A stretch of 39,899 nucleotides of DNA from an uncultured Bacilli bacterium (GTDB taxonomy: Bacteria > Bacillota_I > Bacilli_A > RF39 > UBA660): positions 1 through 39,899 of the forward strand of contig CAOOMX010000008.1 in assembly GCA_948497845.1 (NCBI GenBank). Reading direction: 5' to 3'. The notes beneath the pieces were generated by a model. That model saw only the letters and a program-made list of their open reading frames with translations, ran no database searches and had not been told where the DNA came from. Every line of letters begins with the position of its first letter. The first letter of the stretch is position 1. Both the position numbers and the translations under genes were made by a program. Positions 24,741-32,603 of the stretch are shown in pieces.

Positions 24741-24769
24741 AATCTATCAAATATTATTTTAAAAGTCAA
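24741..24769 (-). promoter_or_regulatory. Promoter of the retron RNA
   Basis: TTGACT (24764-24769) and TAGATT (24741-24746) on the minus strand are 17 bases apart. The predicted start, about seven bases on, falls at 24734-24735, exactly the outer end of the a1 repeat. The -35 element touches the stop codon of the upstream membrane protein gene. Confidence 0.65.
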
Positions 24770-25804
24770 TTAATTACAAAGATCGTTATTCCATGAAATA
24801 TTTTTTTTCGTAAAATATACTTTATTATTCATACATTTTATAATATCAAAGTCTTCTTTTTCATAAAGCATAGCTATAACTTCATCATCTTTTTTTATAT
24901 CTCTTTTTTTAGCACTATCTAAAATATCTTCTAAAAAAATACGTTCATCTGTTAATACATAACTTAGTTCATATTTAGAAAAATTCTTATATTTTAAATA
25001 TATATTATTTAATCCATATAAATAATACTCTTTATTTTTCATATATTCTTTTACCTCTAAGGTATCCATTGGTTCTACTTCATAAGTAAATGTTTGGTAA
25101 TCCTCACCAGAATAATAAATGGTATCTGTTAAATGTATTATTACTTTTTCTTTTTCTCTTTCTATTTTTTCTACCTGTCCTATTACTAAAAAATCATCAT
25201 ATATACGATATGCACTTAAATCATTAAATGTTTTTATCCTAAGACTTATATTAGCATCAAATTTTACTACCCCATTTAATGCATCTATGTTTTCCTCATA
25301 GGGACTTAATTCAATTAAATCCTTTCCACTAATTTTACTAATTTTTCCCTTTATCTTTACAAACTTTTCTTTGTTCTTATGAAAAGCATCTTCAGGATCT
25401 TTTAAAAAAGCATTAATATCAATAGTCTTTAAAGCATCTTTACTACACATATATTCTAATTTATATCCATTGTCAAAAATACGTTTTTGACCACAATCAT
25501 ATATACGATAAGAAAAGCTATTGTATGTACTTACCTCATCACTAGATTTTACTTCATAAGCATATATCGGCACATGATTTAATTTCATTGCTAAGATATG
25601 ATCAATCATATAGGTCACTCCTACTAATAAAATAGGTAAAATTAATAAAAATATAATATTTTTCTTTTTATATGTTGCATACGTTATAATAATGATGAAC
25701 ATGCCTATTGTAATCGCTATAAGACGATATAAGGAATAGGTATCTACACAAAAAGGTGTAATACATAAAAGAAGTCCAACGATTATACTATATATTCTTT
25801 TCAT
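24770..25804 (-). CDS. Membrane protein with OB-like outer domain
   Basis: A 344-residue protein with three N-terminal hydrophobic segments (YSIIVGLLLCITPFCV, RLIAITIGMFIIIITYATY and NIIFLLILPILLVGVTYMI). A large soluble part follows, with the segment KFVKIKGKISKISGKDLIEL and later YDDFLVIGQVEKIEREKEKV, which look like OB-fold (tRNA_anti-like) strands. Two Cys pairs occur (YDCGQK with YMCSKD, and IIKCMNN with NDLCN). I know no named family. It lies directly upstream of the retron RNA but seems to be outside its transcript, so I do not call it the retron effector. Its own start follows a GGAGG-like site. Confidence 0.55.
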   Translation of the reverse strand: MKRIYSIIVGLLLCITPFCVDTYSLYRLIAITIGMFIIIITYATYKKKNIIFLLILPILLVGVTYMIDHILAMKLNHVPIYAYEVKSSDEVSTYNSFSYRIYDCGQKRIFDNGYKLEYMCSKDALKTIDINAFLKDPEDAFHKNKEKFVKIKGKISKISGKDLIELSPYEENIDALNGVVKFDANISLRIKTFNDLSAYRIYDDFLVIGQVEKIEREKEKVIIHLTDTIYYSGEDYQTFTYEVEPMDTLEVKEYMKNKEYYLYGLNNIYLKYKNFSKYELSYVLTDERIFLEDILDSAKKRDIKKDDEVIAMLYEKEDFDIIKCMNNKVYFTKKNISWNNDLCN

Positions 25805-25850
25805 TATGACCTCCTTATATTACTGTTATTATACAACAATCAAGACAATA

Positions 25851-25882
25851 AAAAAAGTTGAAAATTACATCTTTCAACTTTT
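25851..25882 (-). terminator. Terminator of the HU gene
   Basis: On the minus strand AAAAGTTGAAA pairs perfectly with TTTCAACTTTT around an eight-base loop and runs into more T. Confidence 0.9.
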
Positions 25883-25901
25883 ATCCTGTTATTTCTTTAA
25901 A

Positions 25902-26174
25902 TTAATTTAAAGCGTCTTTTAATTTGCTTCCAGCTTTGAATGAAGCAACTGTCTTAGCAGGAATTTTGATAGCTTCTTTTGTTAATGGATTAATTCCTTC
26001 TCTAGCAGCTCTTTTCTTAGCGCTGAAAGTACCAAATCCAACTAATGAAACTTTTCCTTCCTTTTTTAATCCTGCAGTGATACCTGCAATAGTAGCATCT
26101 AATGCACGAGTAGCGTCAGCTTTAGTTAAGCCAGCTTCTTTAGCGATCATTTCTACTAATTCTGTTTTAGACAT
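25902..26174 (-). CDS. hup: HU family DNA-binding protein
   Basis: A 90-residue HU protein. I start it at the ATG at 26174, because GGGAGG sits eight to nine bases upstream and the protein then begins MSKTELVEMIAKEAGLTKAD as HU does; a start at 26195 would add seven residues. The core GKVSLVGFGTFSAKKRAARE and the DNA-wrapping arm GINPLTKEAIKIPAKTVASF, with the intercalating proline, are intact. It bends and compacts DNA as a dimer. In Firmicutes it is usually the only HU gene and is essential. It is monocistronic with a strong terminator. Confidence 0.96.
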   Translation of the reverse strand: MSKTELVEMIAKEAGLTKADATRALDATIAGITAGLKKEGKVSLVGFGTFSAKKRAAREGINPLTKEAIKIPAKTVASFKAGSKLKDALN

Positions 26175-26264
26175 TTTCTTACCTCCCATACACATCTAAT
26201 ATTTGTTTGTAAAGATCATTGTCCTTACATAATAAGATTAGCAAATATTGCTTATAAAATCAAC

Positions 26265-26300
26265 AAAAAATAGTAATTTGTGCAAAAATTACTATTTTTT
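26265..26300 (-). terminator. Strong terminator after the membrane gene pair
   Basis: A perfect 15-bp inverted repeat (26265-26279 with 26286-26300, arms AAAAAATAGTAATTT/AAATTACTATTTTTT). It lies between the membrane gene at 26333 and the HU gene. Confidence 0.88.
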
Positions 26301-26332
26301 GACTAATTTCTTGTAAAACTTTTTACTTAACT

Positions 26333-26728
26333 TTACAATTCTTCCTTTTTATCAGCTATTTTTTTAGTTATTTTCGTCTTATTTCCTTTTGTTACACTCT
26401 CTTTAATCGCATGTACATCTTCAATTAAAGCTCCAAAACCAGATATAAGTAAAAAACCATAATACGCTAGGGTAATTAAAACCACTGCTGTTAAACCAAT
26501 CATAATGAATGCCAATAAAACATCACTTCTAAAGTTTTCTAATGAAGCAAAAACTCCAATAATGGCTAAAGCAACAAAAATAATTAGAAAGTATTTTTGA
26601 ATTTTAAAAAATATCTTAGCAAATAATTTGATCTTTTTGCCTATTTCTTTATTAGAAATATTATCTTCATCAAATATTTTTCTTTCTTCTTTTAATGGTT
26701 CTTTTTCATTTTCTATTTCATCAAACAT
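26333..26728 (-). CDS. Two-helix membrane protein
   Basis: A 131-residue protein started at the ATG at 26728, which follows AAAGGAGAG by six bases; the frame is open to 26749. An acidic and charged N-terminal tail precedes two hydrophobic segments (YFLIIFVALAIIGVFA and VLLAFIMIGLTAVVLITLAY), and a Lys-rich tail follows. I recognise no family. It overlaps the end of the six-helix protein gene by eight bases, so the two are translationally coupled. Confidence 0.65.
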   Translation of the reverse strand: MFDEIENEKEPLKEERKIFDEDNISNKEIGKKIKLFAKIFFKIQKYFLIIFVALAIIGVFASLENFRSDVLLAFIMIGLTAVVLITLAYYGFLLISGFGALIEDVHAIKESVTKGNKTKITKKIADKKEEL

Positions 26729-27356
26729 AATATTCTCTCCTTTTACCAATATGCTCTTGATATAAATAAATATATCTTAATCTTAATATAAATACTAGTC
26801 CTAAAAATAGACTATGTATTATATCAAGCATAAAATATTTATCAAAACCATATTCTGCAAATATAACTATATAATCAATCATATAATAGCCTAAAACACT
26901 TATACATATAACATTAAATATATTTCTATTATCTTTTTCTGTTGCAAATACTTTTTTATTTATCTCTTCTTTGGTATCCAATACTAATACCCAGTAAAAG
27001 AATGATGCTACTGTTATAATCATAAAAAGACTATTTAAAAAATCTAAAAAAGAGGTTTGTTCCGCTAATAGAAATAGAAAAGCTACTCCTAAAACAGCAA
27101 TACCAAATTTTAGTAAATATCCCATTTTTTGATTGATATAATTAAATTTTTTCCTTCCATACGAAGTTTTTATTAAACAAAAGTAAATTGTAAAAATACT
27201 TGGTATAACATACCCTAATATATGTATGTAATTTTTCCCTACTAGTACAAAGACAAATAAACTAAATACTAAATGTAATAAATATATAATATTATGTATA
27301 TCTATTACTTCTTCTGGCTGTGAAAATATTTCTTTTATCTTATTCATAATATTCAC
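26721..27356 (-). CDS. Six-helix integral membrane protein
   Basis: A 211-residue very hydrophobic protein with about six transmembrane segments (IIYLLHLVFSLFVFVLVG, YVIPSIFTIYFCLI, FGIAVLGVAFLFLLAE, LFMIITVASFFYWVLVL, ICISVLGYYMIDYIVIF and SLFLGLVFILRLRYIYLY). No motif or family is recognised. It is coupled to the two-helix protein gene downstream and probably works with it in the membrane. Confidence 0.65.
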   Translation of the reverse strand: MNIMNKIKEIFSQPEEVIDIHNIIYLLHLVFSLFVFVLVGKNYIHILGYVIPSIFTIYFCLIKTSYGRKKFNYINQKMGYLLKFGIAVLGVAFLFLLAEQTSFLDFLNSLFMIITVASFFYWVLVLDTKEEINKKVFATEKDNRNIFNVICISVLGYYMIDYIVIFAEYGFDKYFMLDIIHSLFLGLVFILRLRYIYLYQEHIGKRREYYV

Positions 27357-27433
27357 CCATCTTTATTTTATCTTATTTCTTTTCTAAAAAGCAAATATCT
27401 TTTCTTTTATTGACACTCTTATTGACTTTATAG

Positions 27434-27457
27434 AAAAAAAGACAATGCATGTCTTTT
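27434..27457 (-). terminator. Terminator after spoIVA
   Basis: AAAAGACA-TGCAT-TGTCTTTT on the minus strand followed by TTT. It overlaps the spoIVA stop codon. Confidence 0.82.
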
Positions 27458-28934
27458 AAATTACGATGGCAATTAAAGTATTAGATCCTTTATTCACTAT
27501 TTTAGTTACTGTATCTTTTAGTTTATATCTTGTATTATCAGGCATCATACTTAATTTGGCTTGAATTCCTTCTTGAACAATGTTTTCTAAACTTCTGCCA
27601 AAAATCTCACTTTTCCAAATACTAGCTGCATCACTTTCATAGTCTTTCATTAAACGATTTATTAACTCTTTAGATTGTAATTCACTACCTATTATTGGTT
27701 CAAATGTCGATTCTACATCTACTTTCATTAAATGAATACTAGACGCTACAGCTTTTAATTTTACCCCATATCGATTACCTTGTTTCACTAATTCGGGCGT
27801 ATTTAGTTTTAATTCTTTCGTTGTTGGATGAACAATTCCATATCCAGTGCTCTTAGCCATCTTTAAAGCAGCTTTAATGTTATCCATTTCTTCCTTATCT
27901 GCTCCATAGGATGCAAATATCTTAAGTAGTCCTGCTTTTGTAGTCACCATGTCTCCCATAATAGATTTTAATGTTTCAGTATATAATGCATCTGTACTTT
28001 CTAATGTAATGGTTACTGTTCCTGTTGAGGCATCTAATTCACTTATATAGGATTTGGCAATAATTTCTGAATCACTAAAATGCATTAATATATCTTCTAC
28101 ATCTTTTACCTTTTCAACACTTGTAACACTTTCTTTTATCTTTTCTATATAATGATGTTTAATTTCATGATTTGCCGGTAATACATGTACCCATTCTGGA
28201 ATAGATACTTTGATATCTAAGACTGGAAATTCATATAGTGTTGTTTTTAAAATTTCCATAATTTCTTTTTCGTTCATCAACTCTGCACTTATTGGCATTA
28301 CTGGTACTTCATAATTTTCACTTAATGACCTTGCTAAGGCAACCGTTTCTGTATTTGTAGGATGTATACTATTTAAGATAACTACAAATGGTTTACCAAT
28401 TGACTTTAATTCATTAATTACTTTTTCTTCTGCATCTAAATAGGATTCTCTTTTTATTTCTCCAAAAGATCCATCTGTTGTAACTACAATTCCTATCGTA
28501 GCATGATCTTTTATTACTTTTTCAGTTCCTATTTCAGCCGCCTCTACAAAAGGAATCGCATCTTCAAACCATGGACTTTTTACCATTCTAGGATTACCTT
28601 CTTCGTCAACAAAACCATTTGCCTCAGGTATAACATATCCTACACAGTCAACTAATTTAATGTTAGTCGAAAACTCATTAATATTAATGTTTGCTCCATT
28701 TGAAGGCACAAATTTAGGCTCTGTAGTCATAATTGTTTTTCCTTGTGCACTTTGTGGAATTTCATCTAAACATCTTTTCTTTTCATATTCATCTGTAATA
28801 TTAGGAACAATTAAGTTTTCAATAAAACGTTTTATAAAAGTTGATTTTCCAGTACGTACTGCTCCAACGACACCTAAATAAATTTCTCCATTTCCTCTTT
28901 TTGCTATAGAAGATATAATCTTTTCTTTTTCCAT
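27456..28934 (-). CDS. spoIVA: Stage IV sporulation protein A
   Basis: A 492-residue SpoIVA of standard length. The Walker A motif is in GVVGAVRTGKSTFIKRFIEN, and the family boxes DECIP-like LDEIPQSAQGKTIMTTEPKF and VDCVGYVIPEANG are clear. The C-terminal anchor region ends ...KIVNKGSNTLIAIVI, as in Bacillus SpoIVA. It is an ATPase made in the mother cell that polymerises around the forespore and forms the base of the spore coat. Its presence is the strongest sign that the host makes endospores. It stands alone with its own terminator. Confidence 0.96.
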   Translation of the reverse strand: MEKEKIISSIAKRGNGEIYLGVVGAVRTGKSTFIKRFIENLIVPNITDEYEKKRCLDEIPQSAQGKTIMTTEPKFVPSNGANININEFSTNIKLVDCVGYVIPEANGFVDEEGNPRMVKSPWFEDAIPFVEAAEIGTEKVIKDHATIGIVVTTDGSFGEIKRESYLDAEEKVINELKSIGKPFVVILNSIHPTNTETVALARSLSENYEVPVMPISAELMNEKEIMEILKTTLYEFPVLDIKVSIPEWVHVLPANHEIKHHYIEKIKESVTSVEKVKDVEDILMHFSDSEIIAKSYISELDASTGTVTITLESTDALYTETLKSIMGDMVTTKAGLLKIFASYGADKEEMDNIKAALKMAKSTGYGIVHPTTKELKLNTPELVKQGNRYGVKLKAVASSIHLMKVDVESTFEPIIGSELQSKELINRLMKDYESDAASIWKSEIFGRSLENIVQEGIQAKLSMMPDNTRYKLKDTVTKIVNKGSNTLIAIVI

Positions 28935-29009
28935 AACCCACCAATCTTTCTTTTTTCTACTTAACTCTATGTTTGTTTTTTATAAGTTATGCCAAAAATT
29001 AATTCCCAT

Positions 29010-29034
29010 GGAAAAAAGCACAACAAGTGTGCTT
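29010..29034 (-). terminator. Terminator after the 52-residue gene
   Basis: On the minus strand AAGCACA-CTTGT-TGTGCTT is followed by TTTTTCC. It lies about 80 bases past the small gene at 29117-29275. Confidence 0.7.
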
Positions 29035-29116
29035 ACTTCATCAAAATTATACAATTATATAGATTTGTTGTTTCGTTTTCTAATATCTTATATATGTTAA
29101 TTTTTTCCATGGCAGA

Positions 29117-29275
29117 CTAATAACGTGTTGCTGTATAAATACCTAAATTGGGTTCCACAATTTTGTTTCCTAGATAATTAACATCTTCTTTGCGAAATGC
29201 TTCCACTTTTTCAGAAATTAATAACATATTATACGTATCACCTGTTGGATGGTTCACAACACGCAAGCTTCCCAT
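29117..29275 (-). CDS. Small protein of unknown function
   Basis: A 52-residue frame with a clear ribosome binding site (AAAGGAGA, six to seven bases before the ATG). It begins MGSLRVVNHPTGDTYNMLL and ends NLGIYTATRY. The composition is that of a folded protein and it has no signal or membrane segment. No family is recognised. It follows the secreted protein gene by 27 bases and is probably cotranscribed with it. Confidence 0.55.
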   Translation of the reverse strand: MGSLRVVNHPTGDTYNMLLISEKVEAFRKEDVNYLGNKIVEPNLGIYTATRY

Positions 29276-29302
29276 ATTTATTCTCCTTTCTTACATACTT
29301 TA

Positions 29303-30124
29303 TTATAGCGCTATGTAAACGCCACCCATACCATCATAGTGGTCTTCAACAGATAAATCAAAATTTATGACATTACCATAACCAGCTGATGTGATATTGT
29401 ACTTTTGTGATTGAGCTAATGTGACATTTTCAACCGCATGTTGGTAATTACCCCATACATATGGATTAATACCGGAAGGAACACCTTCTGCTGATATTTC
29501 TAACTCCAAAGCACTAATGCTATTATCCACAAGATTCATGGAAATACCAAATCCTTGGCTTGTTTTTTTCATGTTTCCACTTTTAGTTGTATAACTAATG
29601 TGATCATATGAATTTGAGCCTGATTTTATATATGATTGAAGCCCAAATTGCGTTCCCTCAATTAATGCTATATTTCTAAACCGAAAAGCAATAACATCAT
29701 ATGAACGAGCCGCAGGCATCTTTTTCCATTTAGCGGTTAAGTCAAAAGAGAATACATTCTCAAATCCTTCAATAGCAGTAATTTTTACCTCTTTATATTC
29801 TGTTGCAATATAAGTGGCATGAGGTTGAATCTCACTATCCGAATTATCATATTCGTCTTTACTAATTTCATACCAAGTATAACTTTCATTGCCATGAGAC
29901 ACACCTTTATAATAAGTAGTTTCAGATTTAGCATTTTCTAGATTCATTGCTAAATATTTATCAACTTCTTCTTGTGTCATGACACTTATTCTTGCTTCTG
30001 AAAAGACTTTATTTAATCTTGCATAGTCTTCATCAGTTAACTCAACGGCTTTAGCTGTACTTATAAATAGTGAGCTTAGTATCATAAGAACAGATAAGCC
30101 TTTCACTTTTTTTAAAAACTCCAA
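29303..30124 (-). CDS. Secreted protein of unknown function
   Basis: A protein of about 273 residues. I prefer a TTG start at 30124, because AAGGAG lies eight to nine bases upstream and the result is a textbook signal peptide, EFLKKVKGLSVLMILSS then LFISTAKA, with cleavage after A-K-A. The ATG at 30151 would add nine residues (KCEEGVKC) that look like untranslated leader. The mature part begins with a helical segment (LTDEDYARLNKVFSEARISV) and continues as a beta-rich domain (ITAIEGFENVFSFDLTAKWK, DVIAFRFRNIAL). No catalytic motif or wall anchor is visible. Confidence 0.65.
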   Translation of the reverse strand: MEFLKKVKGLSVLMILSSLFISTAKAVELTDEDYARLNKVFSEARISVMTQEEVDKYLAMNLENAKSETTYYKGVSHGNESYTWYEISKDEYDNSDSEIQPHATYIATEYKEVKITAIEGFENVFSFDLTAKWKKMPAARSYDVIAFRFRNIALIEGTQFGLQSYIKSGSNSYDHISYTTKSGNMKKTSQGFGISMNLVDNSISALELEISAEGVPSGINPYVWGNYQHAVENVTLAQSQKYNITSAGYGNVINFDLSVEDHYDGMGGVYIAL

Positions 30125-30182
30125 ACATTTTACTCCTTCCTCGCATTTCACTCTACACGAGTTTGGCAGAAATTGGAATAGA

Positions 30183-30209
30183 AAATTCGTAGAGGTGTAC
30201 TCTACGAAT
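30183..30209 (-). terminator. Terminator after the HTH-membrane gene
   Basis: On the minus strand ATTCGTAGAG-TACAC-CTCTACGAAT is a perfect 10-bp stem followed by TTTC. Confidence 0.85.
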
Positions 30210-30220
30210 CATGGAAGTCC

Positions 30221-31351
30221 TTATTTTATCTTACTTAAAATGCCCAAAACGAATTCAAAATCTTTTAAATAATTTTCACAATTTCCTTCATTGCATTTTA
30301 ACTCATCTTTTAAGTAATAGTATACATAATTTGAAACTAAGTTATTTTGGTCATTTTTTATATTAACATTTAATACTTTTTTATTCATATCTATTTTATA
30401 TGATGACATTTTACTTTTCTCTTTTTTATAAATTGTGATATTTGACTTAGATAAATCTATGATTACAGTAACGTCTTTATAATCTTTCATATACATTCCA
30501 GTATTTTCATCTTTAGTAAAACCATTATTTAAAAGTTTTATTTCATCTAGTTCAGTATCTAAAATTATTTCACTTAATTCTTCAGGTTCATTTGCTCTAG
30601 TATCAATTTTAAGTTTACTCTTCTTAAGATAAAATAGTTTGTTATTAGAGAAACGATCTACTAAACCTAATGCAGCATCATAAATATGCGTTTCATTCTT
30701 TGTATCCATTACTTCTACTAGAATATGGATTCCTTTCTTCATGGCTTTCTTTCTCTCTTTAGAAAATATTTCATCATAGCCATATGGTTCTTCAATATTA
30801 ATATCTCCTAGTGCATCGTTTTCATAAAAGAATACTTTCTCACCATTAACAATAGTATATAATCTTAATTTAGTAGTTAACGCTTCATAGTTAGCATCTA
30901 AAATTTGAATATTACTAATCATTAATATATTTTTACCTTTAGATTCAATATAATAACCATTATCTAAAACTATATTATTCTCATCACATTTAATTTTATA
31001 GATGATTGTTGAATTCTTATTATTTATATAAAATGTAAGTAAGAAGATGAAAACTATTGCAAATATTACTGTAATAATATGTTCTTTAATAAATCTACCG
31101 AAAGCTTTTAAGTATTCTTTTGCTAATACATTGAAAGTAACTTTTCCATCAAATAAATAATCTAGAGATACTTTATATAATTTACATAGTTGATTCAAAT
31201 ACATAATATCTGGTGTACTTTTATCATTCTCCCATTTTGATATTGTTCTATCTGATGCATTAATAATTTCACCTAGTTTAACTTGACTAAGTTTATTTTC
31301 CTTTCTTAATTTTTGTAATTTCTTGCCTAATGTTAGTTTTTCTTCTTCCAT
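30221..31351 (-). CDS. XRE-family HTH protein with a membrane anchor
   Basis: A protein of about 376 residues. The ATG at 31351 fits best, with GAGGG nine bases upstream. Residues 5-70 form an XRE/Cro helix-turn-helix (LGKKLQKLRKENKLSQVKLG, INASDRTISKWENDKSTPDI). One transmembrane helix follows (HIITVIFAIVFIFLLTFYIN). The outer 250 residues are beta-rich and unassigned, and contain a Cys pair near the end (LKCNEGNCEN). The layout suggests a one-component transmembrane regulator that senses something outside and binds DNA inside. It is next to spoVIF, but a link to sporulation is unsupported. Confidence 0.8.
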   Translation of the reverse strand: MEEEKLTLGKKLQKLRKENKLSQVKLGEIINASDRTISKWENDKSTPDIMYLNQLCKLYKVSLDYLFDGKVTFNVLAKEYLKAFGRFIKEHIITVIFAIVFIFLLTFYINNKNSTIIYKIKCDENNIVLDNGYYIESKGKNILMISNIQILDANYEALTTKLRLYTIVNGEKVFFYENDALGDINIEEPYGYDEIFSKERKKAMKKGIHILVEVMDTKNETHIYDAALGLVDRFSNNKLFYLKKSKLKIDTRANEPEELSEIILDTELDEIKLLNNGFTKDENTGMYMKDYKDVTVIIDLSKSNITIYKKEKSKMSSYKIDMNKKVLNVNIKNDQNNLVSNYVYYYLKDELKCNEGNCENYLKDFEFVLGILSKIK

Positions 31352-31447
31352 ATCACACACATCCCTCGAATTTTATTCTATCATAGAATGGGGATACTTG
31401 CTAAAACTTTCGATAAAGTAAAAATAATTCCGAAGAATTATTCTAAT

Positions 31448-31690
31448 TTAAAACATTTTATCAACATTTTTTGGTACTTTATCATCAATGATTCTACTTA
31501 TTATTTTATCACTTTGTTCTTTACTAACTTCTTTACCTGTCATTTTACTTAATGTATCTATTACTTCTCGTAAAGTGTTTTCATCTTTCATATTACCATT
31601 TTGTAACTTTTGAGCAAGCGATAAAATGGTATCTTTATCTACCTTTGTCTTTTTTTCTACTTTTTTAAAAAAGTCATCTCCAAACTTCAT
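31448..31690 (-). CDS. spoVIF: SpoVIF-like sporulation protein
   Basis: An 80-residue protein that matches the SpoVIF pattern along its length: DDFFKKVEKKTKVDKDTILS, AQKLQNGNMKDENTLREVI and EQSDKIISRIIDDKVPKNVD. SpoVIF is a small protein made late in sporulation, needed for assembly of coat components and resistance to lysozyme in Bacillus. With spoIVA and the BclA-like protein it supports an endospore-forming host. A GGAGG-type site precedes the ATG. Confidence 0.8.
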   Translation of the reverse strand: MKFGDDFFKKVEKKTKVDKDTILSLAQKLQNGNMKDENTLREVIDTLSKMTGKEVSKEQSDKIISRIIDDKVPKNVDKMF

Positions 31691-31723
31691 TTTGGCCTCC
31701 TTATTATAATGTATGCTTTTTTA

Positions 31724-31752
31724 TTGACAAAGTGATTTAATCTTTATATAAT
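31724..31752 (+). promoter_or_regulatory. Consensus sigma-A promoter
   Basis: TTGACA (31724-31729) and TATAAT (31747-31752) on the plus strand, exactly 17 bases apart: a perfect consensus promoter, 22 bases before the start of the gene at 31775. A ribosome binding site, AAGGGGGGA, follows. Confidence 0.92.
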
Positions 31753-31774
31753 AAGTGCAATTTAAGGGGGGATT

Positions 31775-32584
31775 TTGATGATAACTTTTAATGATATTGA
31801 TACCGTTTTAAAAACGCACTCAATGGATTTGTTAGATTATAATTATAATTTACGGCAGTTTAGTGAAAAGGAGAAAAATGATAGAAAGGCCACTTTTTTG
31901 CTATATAGATTGTTTGATGCTGTACCTTCTTTAGGACATGAAAATGATTTTGACAAGCTTCTTGCAATGATTGCCATTTATATGGAATGCAATCCTCATG
32001 AAAAAGAGACTTTTAAATCTTTATTAGAAATGTTTAATTATCACTTTTCAAGTGAATTTCTTGCAGCCATGAGATCAATTGATCTTTATTCAACACATGA
32101 TATTGATATGGATTGTTTAAAATCATTTTGGTATGCTTTTTTTACTTTATCTTCATTTAAAGAAAGAAAGGGATCTTTTTCTGTTAGTTTAACGAATGGC
32201 AAGGATTTTGTAGTAGAACCAGCATTAGAAAAATTAGGTATGTTTATCCCTAAAGGAGGAAGAAGAGGTTTTTGTCATGATATGACTACCCTTGGATTAT
32301 TAAAATTTCCTTCTTTAGTTGGGTCTTATTATGAAATTCCATATTTTTTAGATGGAACACTCGAACATTCTGTTTTAATTGATGAAAATAACCAAATGGT
32401 ATATGATTTAGCACAAAATACTGCCGTACCATTTGATGTTTGGAACAGTTATTATACTCCATTGTTTTCAGTGACTGGAGAAGAATTCCAAGAACTTAAT
32501 AGTAAAACTGTAGAAAAATATCATACTACTATTAATATGACTACTCTTTCAGAAGTTCAAAGAATATTAAAAAAAGGTCGATGA
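31775..32584 (+). CDS. Cysteine-protease/transglutaminase-like protein
   Basis: A 269-residue cytoplasmic protein. The first half is helical (LLDYNYNLRQFSEKEKNDRK, LLAMIAIYMECNPHEKETFK). The second half has a likely catalytic triad in papain-like order: Cys in GRRGFCHDMTTLGLL, His in GTLEHSVLIDENN and Asp in MVYDLAQN. The order Cys ... His ... Asp with H-S-V-L and V-Y-D-L-A is typical of transglutaminase-like or papain-like folds. I know no named family. Two start codons, ATGATA, are possible. It is driven by a perfect sigma-A promoter and ended by a strong terminator, so it is probably highly expressed as a single gene. Confidence 0.6.
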   Translation: MMITFNDIDTVLKTHSMDLLDYNYNLRQFSEKEKNDRKATFLLYRLFDAVPSLGHENDFDKLLAMIAIYMECNPHEKETFKSLLEMFNYHFSSEFLAAMRSIDLYSTHDIDMDCLKSFWYAFFTLSSFKERKGSFSVSLTNGKDFVVEPALEKLGMFIPKGGRRGFCHDMTTLGLLKFPSLVGSYYEIPYFLDGTLEHSVLIDENNQMVYDLAQNTAVPFDVWNSYYTPLFSVTGEEFQELNSKTVEKYHTTINMTTLSEVQRILKKGR

Positions 32585-32600
32585 TAAAATCGACTTTTTT
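32577..32600 (+). terminator. Terminator of the cysteine-protease-like gene
   Basis: GTCGAT (32577-32582) and ATCGAC (32589-32594) form the stem, followed by six T. It overlaps the stop codon. Confidence 0.85.
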
Positions 32601-32603
32601 CAA

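Noticed and set aside
21332..25804. Calling the GGDEF-EAL protein or the OB-like membrane protein the retron effector
   Set aside because: A terminator separates RT from the first, and the retron RNA promoter starts at the end of the second; no evidence for cotranscription, so kept only as a question.
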